Origin: Prochlorococcus sp. AG-686-J21 | GTDB lineage: Bacteria; Cyanobacteriota; Cyanobacteriia; PCC-6307; Cyanobiaceae | Reading direction: 5' to 3' | Length of the DNA stretch: 64,000 nucleotides | NCBI GenBank assembly: GCA_003210285.1 | Contig: QCVS01000010.1 | Span: 1 to 64,000, forward strand | In this document: piece after piece, positions 9,841 through 18,776 of the stretch | Layout of the letters: every line of letters starts with the position of its first letter | Position numbering within the stretch: position 1 is the first letter of the stretch | The notes under the pieces: model-generated | Database searches by the model: none | Seen by the model: the letters and a program-made list of their open reading frames with translations, nothing else | What the model was told of the DNA's origin: nothing | Made by a program: the position numbers and the translations under genes

Positions 9841-10911
9841 TTAAATGCTTATTTTTGGAACGTTTAAAACCTTAAATTTCTCTTTAATTTTTTCTATGAA
9901 TTTTGTAATTGATTCATTATCAAAAGAAATTATAACTAATTCAAGTCCAGCACTATCAATTGGTCTCCAACAATTAAGAGGTGCTTCTTCATACCAAGTA
10001 TTTATTTTTTTGCCAACTATTTGTATTTGTAAAGGCAATGATTTATTTGGAATCCATATACGTCCTTTTATTCGAAGAATATTTATATCACTTAAAACGT
10101 TAACTATCTCTTTTTCAAATTCCTTTTTATCAAGAAAATAATTTAACTTTATTGAATCAGAGACAAGTTCAACATGATTATGATTATGATCATGTTCCTC
10201 AGAAATAAAATTTTTATAATTATCCTTTTTAAAATCAATATCGAATATATATTTTAAATCAATTTTGCCGTTAAGAGATTTAAGAATAGGAACAGTTGAA
10301 TTAAACTTTTCTTTGATTATATTTTTGATAGATTTAAATTCTTCTTCATTTAAAACATCTGCTCTTGATATTAGAACGATATCAGAAACCTCTAACTGTT
10401 CTTCAAAGAGTTCATCAATGGATGCATTATGATCAATCTTATTTAATTTATTGTACTGATTAGTTATTTCATTTAAATCATTTATTGGAGAGCCCTTAAG
10501 CATCGACTCTCCATTGACTATGCCAATAACGAGATCAAGATATATAGATGACCTTATCTCAGGCCAATTAAGTGCTTTTAACAATGGTAAGGGCAAGGCA
10601 AGTCCACTTGTCTCAATAATTATTGCTTCTATTTCAGGATTAAATTTTAGAAGTGATTTTATCGAGGGAATAAAATCATCTTGAACAGTGCAACATAAAC
10701 AACCATTGTTTAATTCAATAATGCAGTCTTCATCTGAATCGTCACAGCCATTACAACTTTTAACCAAGTCACCATCAATTCCAACATCACCAAATTCGTT
10801 AATTATTAACCCAAATTTTTTATTGCTCTCTCTGAGTAAATATCTTAAAAAAGTTGTTTTTCCCGAACCAAGAAATCCAGAAATTACAATTACAGGTATT
10901 CTTTTTTTCAT
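9841..10911 (-). CDS. COG0523 (CobW/ZNG1-like) metallochaperone GTPase
   Basis: This 356 aa G3E-family GTPase has a P-loop GFLGSGKTT (12-20), the metal-binding GCLCC motif (70-74), a SRAD base-recognition motif, and a His-rich stretch EEHDHNHNH near residue 240, followed by the CobW C-terminal domain (LRIKGRIWIPN). The extra Cys cluster at C53-x2-C56 and C63 before the GCLCC motif is notable. Members insert or deliver zinc or cobalt to client proteins. Whether this one serves cobalamin synthesis or zinc homeostasis cannot be told from sequence. The small zinc-finger gene follows and a pentapeptide protein precedes it by 9 nt. Confidence 0.88.
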   Translation of the reverse strand: MKKRIPVIVISGFLGSGKTTFLRYLLRESNKKFGLIINEFGDVGIDGDLVKSCNGCDDSDEDCIIELNNGCLCCTVQDDFIPSIKSLLKFNPEIEAIIIETSGLALPLPLLKALNWPEIRSSIYLDLVIGIVNGESMLKGSPINDLNEITNQYNKLNKIDHNASIDELFEEQLEVSDIVLISRADVLNEEEFKSIKNIIKEKFNSTVPILKSLNGKIDLKYIFDIDFKKDNYKNFISEEHDHNHNHVELVSDSIKLNYFLDKKEFEKEIVNVLSDINILRIKGRIWIPNKSLPLQIQIVGKKINTWYEEAPLNCWRPIDSAGLELVIISFDNESITKFIEKIKEKFKVLNVPKISI

Positions 10912-10920
10912 ATATAGTTT

Positions 10921-11433
10921 CTAACACCCAAGACTATATTCTGTACTTTCCCCTGTAGAACTATTTGTACCATTTGCAATCTCACATAATTCTTTTTGTT
11001 GTATACGGCTAAGGACTGCGTTTGTAAAATCTGCACCATCGATCTTAGCTCCTTCAAAATTACTTTCCATTAATAAAGCATTTGTGAAATTTACATCTGA
11101 AAGATCTGCGTCTGTAAAATCTGTTGCATATGCTAAAGCGTCACTAAGATTAGCTCCAGTCATAGTTGCGTTTTGCAATTTACTATTATTAAAAACTGCT
11201 CCCTCTAAGTTACTTTGACTAAAATCAAATCCATTTAAATTAAACTTTACAAATTCATTACCACTAAGATCTTGACCATGCATATCTTCCTCTAAATCAA
11301 GGTCTTGTTGATTTCTTATTTCTGGAGGTCGTTTAGCCCAAGCAGAGTTTACAAAATTAAAAAATAAGATTCCGATAAAAAATATAGTTATTAAAGCATT
11401 CTTTAGAGAAGGAAAATTAATTGATTTAATCAT
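10921..11433 (-). CDS. Exported pentapeptide-repeat protein
   Basis: This 170 aa protein has a signal peptide (hydrophobic 11-30, AWA-K cleavage near residue 33) and then an acidic linker. About 80 residues (roughly 58-140) follow a five-residue rhythm, for example NLEGAVFNNSKLQNATMTGANL, which predicts a right-handed quadrilateral beta-helix. Two cysteines near the C-terminus (KELCEI and the final C) may pair. Lumenal or periplasmic pentapeptide proteins are common in cyanobacteria; most have no assigned function. It is the first gene of the minus-strand run with the COG0523 GTPase and diverges from the plus-strand gene at 11496. Confidence 0.87.
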   Translation of the reverse strand: MIKSINFPSLKNALITIFFIGILFFNFVNSAWAKRPPEIRNQQDLDLEEDMHGQDLSGNEFVKFNLNGFDFSQSNLEGAVFNNSKLQNATMTGANLSDALAYATDFTDADLSDVNFTNALLMESNFEGAKIDGADFTNAVLSRIQQKELCEIANGTNSSTGESTEYSLGC

Positions 11434-11495
11434 AATAAAAATGTATTTTAGATCTAGGGTTTTAAAGTTTGTATTCTTATCTTAAAGGAAAATAT

Positions 11496-12113
11496 ATGGC
11501 AATGTCACTAAAGGTTATTGTTCCACCTCATCCATTAATAAAACATTGGCTTTCAATTTTAAGAGAGAAAAATACTCCTAGTATATTATATTCAACTGGC
11601 TATGAACAATTAGGGAAATGGCTAACTTATGAAGCGTTAAGAGATTGGCTTCCATATAAAAAAGAGTCGATAAATACAGATAATGGAGAGGCAGAAGGTG
11701 TCTTTATAAATAATGATTATCCAATTAAAGTAATAGCGAAAATACCTGAAGGATTATCCCTATGGTACGGGGCAAAAGAAGTGATCCCAAATTCAACTCT
11801 TTGTTTAGGAGAATTACCAACAAAAGTTGGAGACAATGTAGGAGTTATCGTATATTCAGATCATATACAGATGAAGTCAACTCCTATTGAAACCCTAATC
11901 AACTTAAAAAGATTAGGGGTTGAATCTAATAGAATTCTATTAATATCATCTATTTGCAGCAATAAAGGTCTTAATGAAATTGCGAAGATATTTCCTCAAC
12001 AAGTTATATATACATCTTGCATTGATGAAGAAGACGAAAAATTAAATTTGTTAAAGCCCGGAATTGGGGACCCTCTATCTCGTTTGAGTACTATATTTTC
12101 AGATAAGAACTAA
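11496..12113 (+). CDS. Uracil phosphoribosyltransferase-like protein, probably not a standard UPRTase
   Basis: The 205 aa product has the PRTase-fold opening of UPRTases (MSLKVIVPPHPLIKHWLSILRE, then GYEQLGKWLTYEALRDWLP). The typical PRPP-binding loop with its Asp-rich motif and the C-terminal uracil motif GDAGDR-type are not there: the central region reads VGVIVYSDHIQMKSTPIETL, and the end reads KPGIGDPLSRLS. I choose ATG 11496 because AAAGGA lies 7 nt upstream; an in-frame ATG at 11469 would add nine residues. It could be a regulator or a divergent transferase. The name should not be taken to mean uracil salvage. Confidence 0.75.
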   Translation: MAMSLKVIVPPHPLIKHWLSILREKNTPSILYSTGYEQLGKWLTYEALRDWLPYKKESINTDNGEAEGVFINNDYPIKVIAKIPEGLSLWYGAKEVIPNSTLCLGELPTKVGDNVGVIVYSDHIQMKSTPIETLINLKRLGVESNRILLISSICSNKGLNEIAKIFPQQVIYTSCIDEEDEKLNLLKPGIGDPLSRLSTIFSDKN

Positions 12114-12142
12114 GATATAATATAAATAGAAATAAATTACCA

Positions 12143-12433
12143 ATGTCTGAATATAGAGATTCGTCTTCAAATAATTTTTTATCATTAATAAGCGGGGCTT
12201 TTATTGGAGCAGCAGGTTTGGCATGGTGGTTAATCTCCGAGGCAGATAAAAGAAAAGAGGAAAAGAAACAAAAAGCAATGATGTATTCATCAAGAATCCA
12301 AGATGGTTCAGAGGCTATTGACACTAACGAAAACATAAAAGACATTGAAGGGGATAAATTAGAGCAGAAAGTTGAAGAACTTAATTCTGCAATTGCTGAT
12401 GTAAGGAAGCAACTTGAGGAGTTAGGACAATAA
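12143..12433 (+). CDS. Small membrane-anchored coiled protein
   Basis: I do not recognise a characterised family. The 96 aa product has one hydrophobic segment (about residues 11-30, LISGAFIGAAGLAWWLI), then a charged Lys/Glu segment and a C-terminal coiled helix (LEQKVEELNSAIADVRKQLEELGQ) with heptad-like leucines. It is 29 nt downstream of the UPRTase-like gene and 23 nt upstream of ilvD, so it probably belongs to one transcript. The topology suggests a membrane tether with a cytoplasmic helix. Confidence 0.72.
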   Translation: MSEYRDSSSNNFLSLISGAFIGAAGLAWWLISEADKRKEEKKQKAMMYSSRIQDGSEAIDTNENIKDIEGDKLEQKVEELNSAIADVRKQLEELGQ

Positions 12434-12456
12434 AATAAAAAAGGTTCTCAAATCAT

Positions 12457-14136
12457 ATGAATAAATTAAGATCATCGGCAATAACTCAAGGTGTCCAAAG
12501 ATCTCCCAACAGATCAATGTTAAGAGCGGTTGGATTTAGTGATGAAGATTTTACGAAACCTATTATTGGTGTTGCTAACGGATTTAGTACTATCACACCA
12601 TGCAATATGGGGCTAAACAAGTTAGCTCTAAAAGCTGAAGAGTCAATAAGAGATTCAGGAGGAATGCCTCAAATGTTTGGAACCATCACCGTGAGTGATG
12701 GAATCTCTATGGGAACAGAAGGAATGAAATATTCCTTAGTTTCAAGAGAGGTCATAGCTGATTCAATTGAAACAGCATGTAATGCGCAAAGTATGGATGG
12801 AGTTTTAGCTATTGGAGGTTGTGATAAAAATATGCCGGGAGCAATGATTGCAATTGCAAGAATGAATATCCCATCAATATTCATTTATGGAGGAACGATA
12901 AAACCTGGTAAATTAAATGGTGAAGATCTAACAGTTGTCAGTGCATTTGAAGCTGTTGGGCAATTAGCCTCTGGGAAAATAAATGAGAAGAGATTGATTG
13001 AAGTTGAAAAAAATTGTATCCCAGGAGCTGGTAGTTGTGGAGGTATGTTTACAGCTAACACTATGTCTGCGGTCATAGAAGTTTTAGGTTTAAGTCTTCC
13101 CCATAGTTCAACAATGGCAGCGGAAGATTATGAGAAGGAAGTTAGCGCAGAAAAAAGTGCTGAAATATTAGTTGATGCAATCAAACAAGGCATTAAACCT
13201 TTAGATCTCATGACTAAAAAATCTTTTGAGAATGCAATATCTGTAATTATGGCAATTGGAGGTTCAACTAACGCCGTTCTTCATATACTAGCAATAGCAA
13301 ATACAGCCGGTATAGATATCAATATTGATGATTTCGAAAGAATAAGACAAAAAGTTCCTGTAATTTGTGACTTAAAACCGAGTGGTAGATATGTAACGGT
13401 AGATCTTCATAAAGCAGGTGGAATCCCACAAGTTATGAAAATACTCTTAAATGCAGGATTAATAAATGGAGACTGCAAAAATATAGAGGGTAAGACAATA
13501 TCTGAATCCTTAATTACTATTCCAGATAAAGCTCCAGAGAATCAGGATGTCATTCGAGATATTGATAACCCGCTTTATAAAAAAGGTCACTTAGCAATAC
13601 TAAAAGGTAACTTAGCCTCGGAAGGTTGCGTAGCCAAAATTAGTGGAGTAAAGAATCCCGTATTAAAAGGACCTGCTCGAATTTTTGAAAGTGAGGAGGA
13701 TTGTCTCAAATCAATTTTGAATAATGATATTAAAGCTGGTAATGTTGTCGTCATAAGAAATGAAGGTCCTGTTGGCGGACCAGGGATGAGAGAAATGTTG
13801 GCACCAACATCCGCAATTGTTGGGCAAGGACTTGGAGAAAAGGTGGCTCTGATAACTGATGGTAGATTTAGTGGAGGTACCTATGGCCTAGTCGTTGGTC
13901 ATATTGCACCAGAGGCAGCCGTTGGAGGAAATATAGCGTTAATCAAAGAAGGCGATTTAATTACTGTTGATGCGGTTAACCAATTAATCGAAGTTGAACT
14001 ATCTGATGAGGAATTAGAAGAAAGAAGAGTTAACTGGATAAAGCCTATTCCCAAATATAAAAAAGGAGTACTTTCAAAATATTCGAGAATTGTTAGTACC
14101 TCGAGCTTAGGAGCAGTAACAGATTTGGAAGAATAA
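12457..14136 (+). CDS. ilvD: Dihydroxy-acid dehydratase
   Basis: This 559 aa Fe-S enzyme dehydrates 2,3-dihydroxy acids to 2-keto acids for valine, isoleucine, leucine and pantothenate. The three cluster cysteines are visible at C49 (TPCNMG), C122 (GGCDKNMPG) and C194 ([12 protein letters not shown]), the pattern of the 2Fe-2S class. The C-terminal [14 protein letters not shown] and [20 protein letters not shown] motifs are intact. It ends convergently 17 nt from the next minus-strand gene. With leuB, the window holds two branched-chain amino acid genes, but not in one operon. Confidence 0.96.
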   Translation: MNKLRSSAITQGVQRSPNRSMLRAVGFSDEDFTKPIIGVANGFSTITPCNMGLNKLALKAEESIRDSGGMPQMFGTITVSDGISMGTEGMKYSLVSREVIADSIETACNAQSMDGVLAIGGCDKNMPGAMIAIARMNIPSIFIYGGTIKPGKLNGEDLTVVSAFEAVGQLASGKINEKRLIEVEKNCIPGAGSCGGMFTANTMSAVIEVLGLSLPHSSTMAAEDYEKEVSAEKSAEILVDAIKQGIKPLDLMTKKSFENAISVIMAIGGSTNAVLHILAIANTAGIDINIDDFERIRQKVPVICDLKPSGRYVTVDLHKAGGIPQVMKILLNAGLINGDCKNIEGKTISESLITIPDKAPENQDVIRDIDNPLYKKGHLAILKGNLASEGCVAKISGVKNPVLKGPARIFESEEDCLKSILNNDIKAGNVVVIRNEGPVGGPGMREMLAPTSAIVGQGLGEKVALITDGRFSGGTYGLVVGHIAPEAAVGGNIALIKEGDLITVDAVNQLIEVELSDEELEERRVNWIKPIPKYKKGVLSKYSRIVSTSSLGAVTDLEE

Positions 14137-14153
14137 TCTCCAAATAAACTGTT

Positions 14154-14540
14154 CTAAGTAATAAAGTTTTTTATCCTCGTAGCAAGGTTCTCCAATCTAG
14201 AACTATATTTAGGTGGAGAACATTTCTTACCATTATTACTATTCATCCATATTGTTTTTACACCACTCCATAAGATAGGTTCATCAGGAAAGTTCAGCTT
14301 AGAAATAACTAAAACCAATTCACTATTTGATCTAAAAAGTTCCAACTCGAGATCATAAATATCTAATCTTTTCCCTTCATTATCTCTACATAAAATATTT
14401 ACAGTTAAATCAATATCCTCATCATCTCTTTCATATTGCCCATTAATATTTACGACTGAGTGTAGAAAGGGTTTATTTGTTAAATCGGCAGATTTAGCAA
14501 TTAAAGTATTAAAATTTTGTTCAAAACCTTCAAAAAACAC
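14154..14540 (-). CDS. Conserved-looking protein of unknown function
   Basis: The 128 aa product has no signal peptide or membrane helix. It is rich in acidic residues, with YERDDEDIDLTVNILCRDNEG in the centre and a Pro/Lys patch GKKCSPPKYSSRLENLATRI near the end. I do not recognise it. Its start lies inside the last 11 nt of the CIA30-like gene, which suggests translational coupling and a shared job. Confidence 0.68.
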   Translation of the reverse strand: MFFEGFEQNFNTLIAKSADLTNKPFLHSVVNINGQYERDDEDIDLTVNILCRDNEGKRLDIYDLELELFRSNSELVLVISKLNFPDEPILWSGVKTIWMNSNNGKKCSPPKYSSRLENLATRIKNFIT

Positions 14541-15078
14541 TGATTGATTTTATTAAAATTTTTATTGGACCAGATTTAAATCCATCATTAAGTAGTCCAT
14601 CATCTCCAAATTTTGAATGCAGCAGTTGTAATCTCTTAATTTTTGATGGTTTGAATTTAAATGGGAAACTGACCTTATTAGCTCTTACTGATGGACTAAG
14701 AGAATTAAATGGAATTTCTATCTTAGTTGTTCCAAATTTTTTAGTAGGGAATGATTTTATCCATCTCAAACCACCAGGAATAAATTCAGTCAAACCAAGG
14801 ATGTCATCTTCGCATGCAACTGCAAATTTAAAGGTTCTTCCTTGACCATCTATTTTTAATTCAAACGATTGATACTCTTTAATATCTAATGAAGGTTTAT
14901 ATATCAATGATCTACAACTAACAAAGCCTCCAGCTTTCTCTATGATATTTCCCTTTAAAAGCAACCCAGAATTTGTATTTTCACAATAAGCTGAACTTGA
15001 TCCACCCATAACAGTATCGTTTAAGGTTTTCCATCCTTCAAACTCTTTTTTCTGGAATAAAGCTTTTTTATTACTCAT
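14530..15078 (-). CDS. CIA30-family (complex I intermediate-associated) protein
   Basis: This 182 aa protein matches the CIA30/NDUFAF1 fold: FEGWKTLNDTVMGGSSSAYCENTNSGLLLKGNI at the start, then GGFVSCRSLIY and FKFAVACEDDI, and a C-terminal FKSGPIKILIKSISVF strand. CIA30 is a complex I assembly factor in mitochondria, and cyanobacterial members may serve NDH-1 or envelope carbohydrate binding; the role here is inference. There is no signal peptide. It overlaps the following 128 aa gene by 11 nt. Confidence 0.78.
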   Translation of the reverse strand: MSNKKALFQKKEFEGWKTLNDTVMGGSSSAYCENTNSGLLLKGNIIEKAGGFVSCRSLIYKPSLDIKEYQSFELKIDGQGRTFKFAVACEDDILGLTEFIPGGLRWIKSFPTKKFGTTKIEIPFNSLSPSVRANKVSFPFKFKPSKIKRLQLLHSKFGDDGLLNDGFKSGPIKILIKSISVF

Positions 15079-15108
15079 TAATTAGTTTAGAAATATTATT
15101 TATTTTAA

Positions 15109-15837
15109 CTAAATTGATAATTCTTTTGTAGATTCTTCATCGCAAAATATTGATATCTGTTTACTTGATTTAATTAGTTTAGAAGGAGTCCTTTCTTGAG
15201 ATTCATTTTTATCCAATAACCTCTTAAGTGCTAATTGTTTCGAAGCTCCACTAACTAAAAATAATATATTTGAAGAAGCAGAGAGTACTTTAGGGGTTAG
15301 AGAAATTCTTTTAAGCCCCTTACCCTCATTAAAAATTACTAAATCATCGGCATTATTATTTTTCTGATATGGAAATAATGAAGCAGTATGTCCATCATCT
15401 CCAAGACCTAATAAAGTTAAATCGAAAGATGGGGGATTACCATTACAACTTTCATTGAGTTTAGAAATTAATAATTTTTTAGAAATATTGTCATCAACTT
15501 TTGTATCACTAAAGATCTCATAGAAGAAAGCTTTAGAGCCATATTTAGTTAGCAAGGAATTCTTTAACATAAGAGAATTACTTAATTCAGAGTTTGGATC
15601 TACACACCTCTCATCACCTAAAAAAATATCAACTTTCTCCCATTTAATATCTCTTTTTGAAAGCAATTGATAAACTAATTTAGGAGTTGAACCACCACTT
15701 ACACAAAATTGAAATCTGTCTTTAATTTTAGTAGATTGAATTATTTGATTTTCTATAAAATTGGAAACATTAGATGAAAGTTCTAATTTATCTTTATATA
15801 TGTATAAATTATATTCATCAAAAGATTTTTCAATCAT
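15109..15837 (-). CDS. pgl: 6-phosphogluconolactonase
   Basis: This 242 aa enzyme hydrolyses 6-phosphogluconolactone in the oxidative pentose phosphate pathway. FCVSGGSTPKLVYQLL, KVDIFLGDERCV and LGLGDDGHTASLFP are the conserved sugar isomerase-like motifs. I use ATG 15837, which forms an ATGA overlap with the gnd stop codon; a start at 15846 is possible and would add three residues. gnd and pgl are therefore probably translationally coupled. Confidence 0.93.
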   Translation of the reverse strand: MIEKSFDEYNLYIYKDKLELSSNVSNFIENQIIQSTKIKDRFQFCVSGGSTPKLVYQLLSKRDIKWEKVDIFLGDERCVDPNSELSNSLMLKNSLLTKYGSKAFFYEIFSDTKVDDNISKKLLISKLNESCNGNPPSFDLTLLGLGDDGHTASLFPYQKNNNADDLVIFNEGKGLKRISLTPKVLSASSNILFLVSGASKQLALKRLLDKNESQERTPSKLIKSSKQISIFCDEESTKELSI

Positions 15838-17252
15838 TTCATCCATTCAGTATGAAAACTTCCTTCTTTATCAACTCTTTCGTAAGTATGAGATCCAAAA
15901 CAATCTCTCATCGCTTGCACTAAATTTTGAGGGAGTCTGTTTGTTCTATAACTATTTAAATAATCTAAAGTGCTAGATAAACAAGGAACAGGGATCCCAG
16001 CCTTAGTTGAGGAAGAAACGACGCTTGCTAAATTATCAATTCTTGTAGAAATTTCTTTATTGAACCAATCATCAAAAATCAGATTCTTCAAGTTTGGATC
16101 TTTTTGGTATGCATCTTGAATTTTTCTTAATAATTTTGATCTTATAATGCAACCACCTTTCCATATTTGAGCAATAGATGGCATATTTAAATCATAATTA
16201 TAAACTGATGAGGCTTCACTTAATATATCCATCCCTTGAGCATAACTAGCGATAGTAGCAAGAACAACTGCGTCAAACAAAGGTTTCATACCATTAGAAA
16301 TTTCTCCTAAATCAAAATCTTCAATATCTTCCATTGGGATTGTTTTCTCGATTTCACTTCGTTGATCCTTAAGAGAACTCATAACCCTTGCATTTAATGA
16401 AGCATAAATAGTGGGAACTGATATACCAAGTTCTAATGCACTAACAACGGTCCATAATCCAGTACCTTTTTGACCTGCTTTATCCAATATTTTTTCAACA
16501 ACGTCTTCACCTGTTAGTTCATCTTTAGTGTTTAAACATATCTGTGTTATTTCAACAAGATAAGAAGCTAATTCATCCGTATTATTCCAAATACCAAAGA
16601 CCTCAGACATTTGTGATCCATTCATATTTTTAACTCTTTTCATAAGGTCATAAGCTTCTGCAAGAATTTGTTCAATGCCATATTCAATTCCATTGTGAAC
16701 AGTTTTAACGAAATGACCTGAACCGCCGGGACCAACATAAGCAACACAAGGGCCGTCTTCAACTTTCGCAGCCATTTTAGTCAATAAACTTTCTATAGCG
16801 TCATAAGAGGCTTTAGTCCCACCTGGCATCATACTTGGACCCTCTAAGGCTCCTTTAGCTCCTCCAGAGACACCCATTCCAATGTATCCAAAGCTTTTAC
16901 TTTCAAGAGTCTCAACTCTCCTTTCAGTATCTTTAAATTGAGAATTACCTCCATCGATTAGCAAATCACCTTCTTCAAGATATTCAGAAATATTATCAAT
17001 AACAGCATCTGTAGCTGAACCAGCTTTAACCATCATTAAAATTCTTCTTGGTCTCTCAAGCTTATTCACAAATTCTTGAAGTGTTTTAGCTCCTTCTACA
17101 TTCTTCCCTAAACCTCTACCTTCTAAGAATTCTTGAGTTTTTGAATAGGTCCTGTTAAAAACCACACTAGAAAATCCATTTCTTTCAGCATTAAGAACTA
17201 AATTCTCCCCCATAACTCCAAGACCGATTAAACCAAAATGTGCCTTGGACAT
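15834..17252 (-). CDS. gnd: 6-phosphogluconate dehydrogenase (decarboxylating)
   Basis: This 472 aa enzyme makes ribulose 5-phosphate, CO2 and NADPH. GLIGLGVMGENLVLNAE opens the Rossmann fold, MGVSGGAKGALEGPSMMPGG is the substrate region, and HFVKTVHNGIEYG carries the catalytic Lys. The frame is open to an ATG at 17291, but the extra residues MHAIYIYYVFYFF do not look like Gnd, so I take MSKAHFG at 17252, which also gives the usual family length. The gene overlaps pgl by 4 nt. Confidence 0.94.
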   Translation of the reverse strand: MSKAHFGLIGLGVMGENLVLNAERNGFSSVVFNRTYSKTQEFLEGRGLGKNVEGAKTLQEFVNKLERPRRILMMVKAGSATDAVIDNISEYLEEGDLLIDGGNSQFKDTERRVETLESKSFGYIGMGVSGGAKGALEGPSMMPGGTKASYDAIESLLTKMAAKVEDGPCVAYVGPGGSGHFVKTVHNGIEYGIEQILAEAYDLMKRVKNMNGSQMSEVFGIWNNTDELASYLVEITQICLNTKDELTGEDVVEKILDKAGQKGTGLWTVVSALELGISVPTIYASLNARVMSSLKDQRSEIEKTIPMEDIEDFDLGEISNGMKPLFDAVVLATIASYAQGMDILSEASSVYNYDLNMPSIAQIWKGGCIIRSKLLRKIQDAYQKDPNLKNLIFDDWFNKEISTRIDNLASVVSSSTKAGIPVPCLSSTLDYLNSYRTNRLPQNLVQAMRDCFGSHTYERVDKEGSFHTEWMK

Positions 17253-17351
17253 AAAAAAATAAAAAACGTAATAAATATATATTGCATGCAACTTAAAGAA
17301 ATTGCTTAAAAAATAATACTTATGTCAGCGAAAAATGATCGAAAAACTAAA

Positions 17352-18647
17352 TTAAATAATTGTTCCGTTAGCAATAGTTGCATTTTTAACTACAACAACA
17401 ATTCCATTTCTTATATAAAATCCTAGCTCGGGTTTGTCTGCTTCTTCTACTCTATCCTTATTTACTATCACAACATTATCTCCAATTCTTGCATTCTTAT
17501 CAAGAATTGCTCTTTTTATAGTTGAACCTTCCCCAACTCCAAGAGGAGTACCACCACCTTTTCTTAATTCAATTCTTTCTTCTAGTGATTCAAAGAAATC
17601 AGATCCCATTACAAGAGTATCTTCAATAACAGAGTCGCTTTCAATTCTACTTCTTACGCCTAAAACACAATGCAAAATACTACACGATTTCAAAATAGTT
17701 CCTTCACAAACAATTGAATCTGTAATTTGAGCATCTACAAGTTTTGATGGAGGAAGATATCTTGGCCTAGTATATATTGGAAACTTTTCATCATAAAAAC
17801 TAAATGGAGGTTTTGGTTGCTGTGTTAAGGCTAAGTTTGATTCAAAAAATGCTCCAATAGTTCCAATATCTTCCCAATAATCATCAAAAACATAACTCTT
17901 TAATGTATCTCCTCTACTCAATGCCTCAGGGATTATATCTTTACCAAAATCTGTATAACTAGGAAACTTATTTAAGAGATCGAAAAGTGTCTTTCTACTG
18001 AAAACATAAATACCCATTGAGGCAAGATACGGTTTCTCTAATGCTGATTCCTTGTTTAATCCGAACTTAGAGGTATCAACCGCCATTGACTTTAGTTTCT
18101 CGCCAGTTGGCTTTTCACTAAATTCTTTAATATTACCCAAATCATCTGTTCTCATAAGTCCAAAACCTTCAGCTTGAGACTCATCAACAGGCAAAGCAGC
18201 TACTGTTAAATCAGCACCATTATCTCTATGGTGTTGAACAAATAAACTATAATCCATCCTGTAAAGTTGATCACCAGACAATATTAGATATTCGTCCACA
18301 TCCCACTCTTGGAATAACCATTGATACTTTCTTACTGCATCAGCAGTACCTTCAAACCACTTTGGACTATCAGGAGTCTGCTGAGCAGCTAGAACCTCCA
18401 CAAATCCTTGCCCGAATGGAGCACTTAAATTATATGTTCTCCCAATATGTCTGTTAAGAGAAGCACTATTAAACTGAGTTAAAACGTACATTTTATTAAT
18501 CCCAGAATTAATACAATTACTAATTGGGATATCAATTAAACGATATTTACCAGCTAAAGGAACGGCAGGTTTAGCCCTCATTTTTGTTAAGGGATAAAGC
18601 CTAGAACCTTTTCCTCCTCCGAGGATGATTGCCAACACACGCTTCAT
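17352..18647 (-). CDS. glgC: Glucose-1-phosphate adenylyltransferase
   Basis: This 431 aa enzyme makes ADP-glucose for glycogen and is the main carbon-storage control point. The pyrophosphorylase motif [12 protein letters not shown] (residues 10-21), [15 protein letters not shown], and SGDQLYRMD are visible, with a C-terminal left-handed beta-helix ([14 protein letters not shown] onward). The size and ending (IANGTII) match cyanobacterial GlgC, which is activated by 3-phosphoglycerate. The ~130 nt gap to hemA has no gene I support. Confidence 0.95.
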   Translation of the reverse strand: MKRVLAIILGGGKGSRLYPLTKMRAKPAVPLAGKYRLIDIPISNCINSGINKMYVLTQFNSASLNRHIGRTYNLSAPFGQGFVEVLAAQQTPDSPKWFEGTADAVRKYQWLFQEWDVDEYLILSGDQLYRMDYSLFVQHHRDNGADLTVAALPVDESQAEGFGLMRTDDLGNIKEFSEKPTGEKLKSMAVDTSKFGLNKESALEKPYLASMGIYVFSRKTLFDLLNKFPSYTDFGKDIIPEALSRGDTLKSYVFDDYWEDIGTIGAFFESNLALTQQPKPPFSFYDEKFPIYTRPRYLPPSKLVDAQITDSIVCEGTILKSCSILHCVLGVRSRIESDSVIEDTLVMGSDFFESLEERIELRKGGGTPLGVGEGSTIKRAILDKNARIGDNVVIVNKDRVEEADKPELGFYIRNGIVVVVKNATIANGTII

Positions 18648-18776
18648 TCAATTTAATGGAGGTATACTCAACTATTAAAATTAACTGATTGTGTGCAAAT
18701 TTAAAAATGGAAATGGCCACTTTACAAAGGTATTTAGAAAAATCTAATGAAAAACTTAATATAAAGTCAGTTATTT

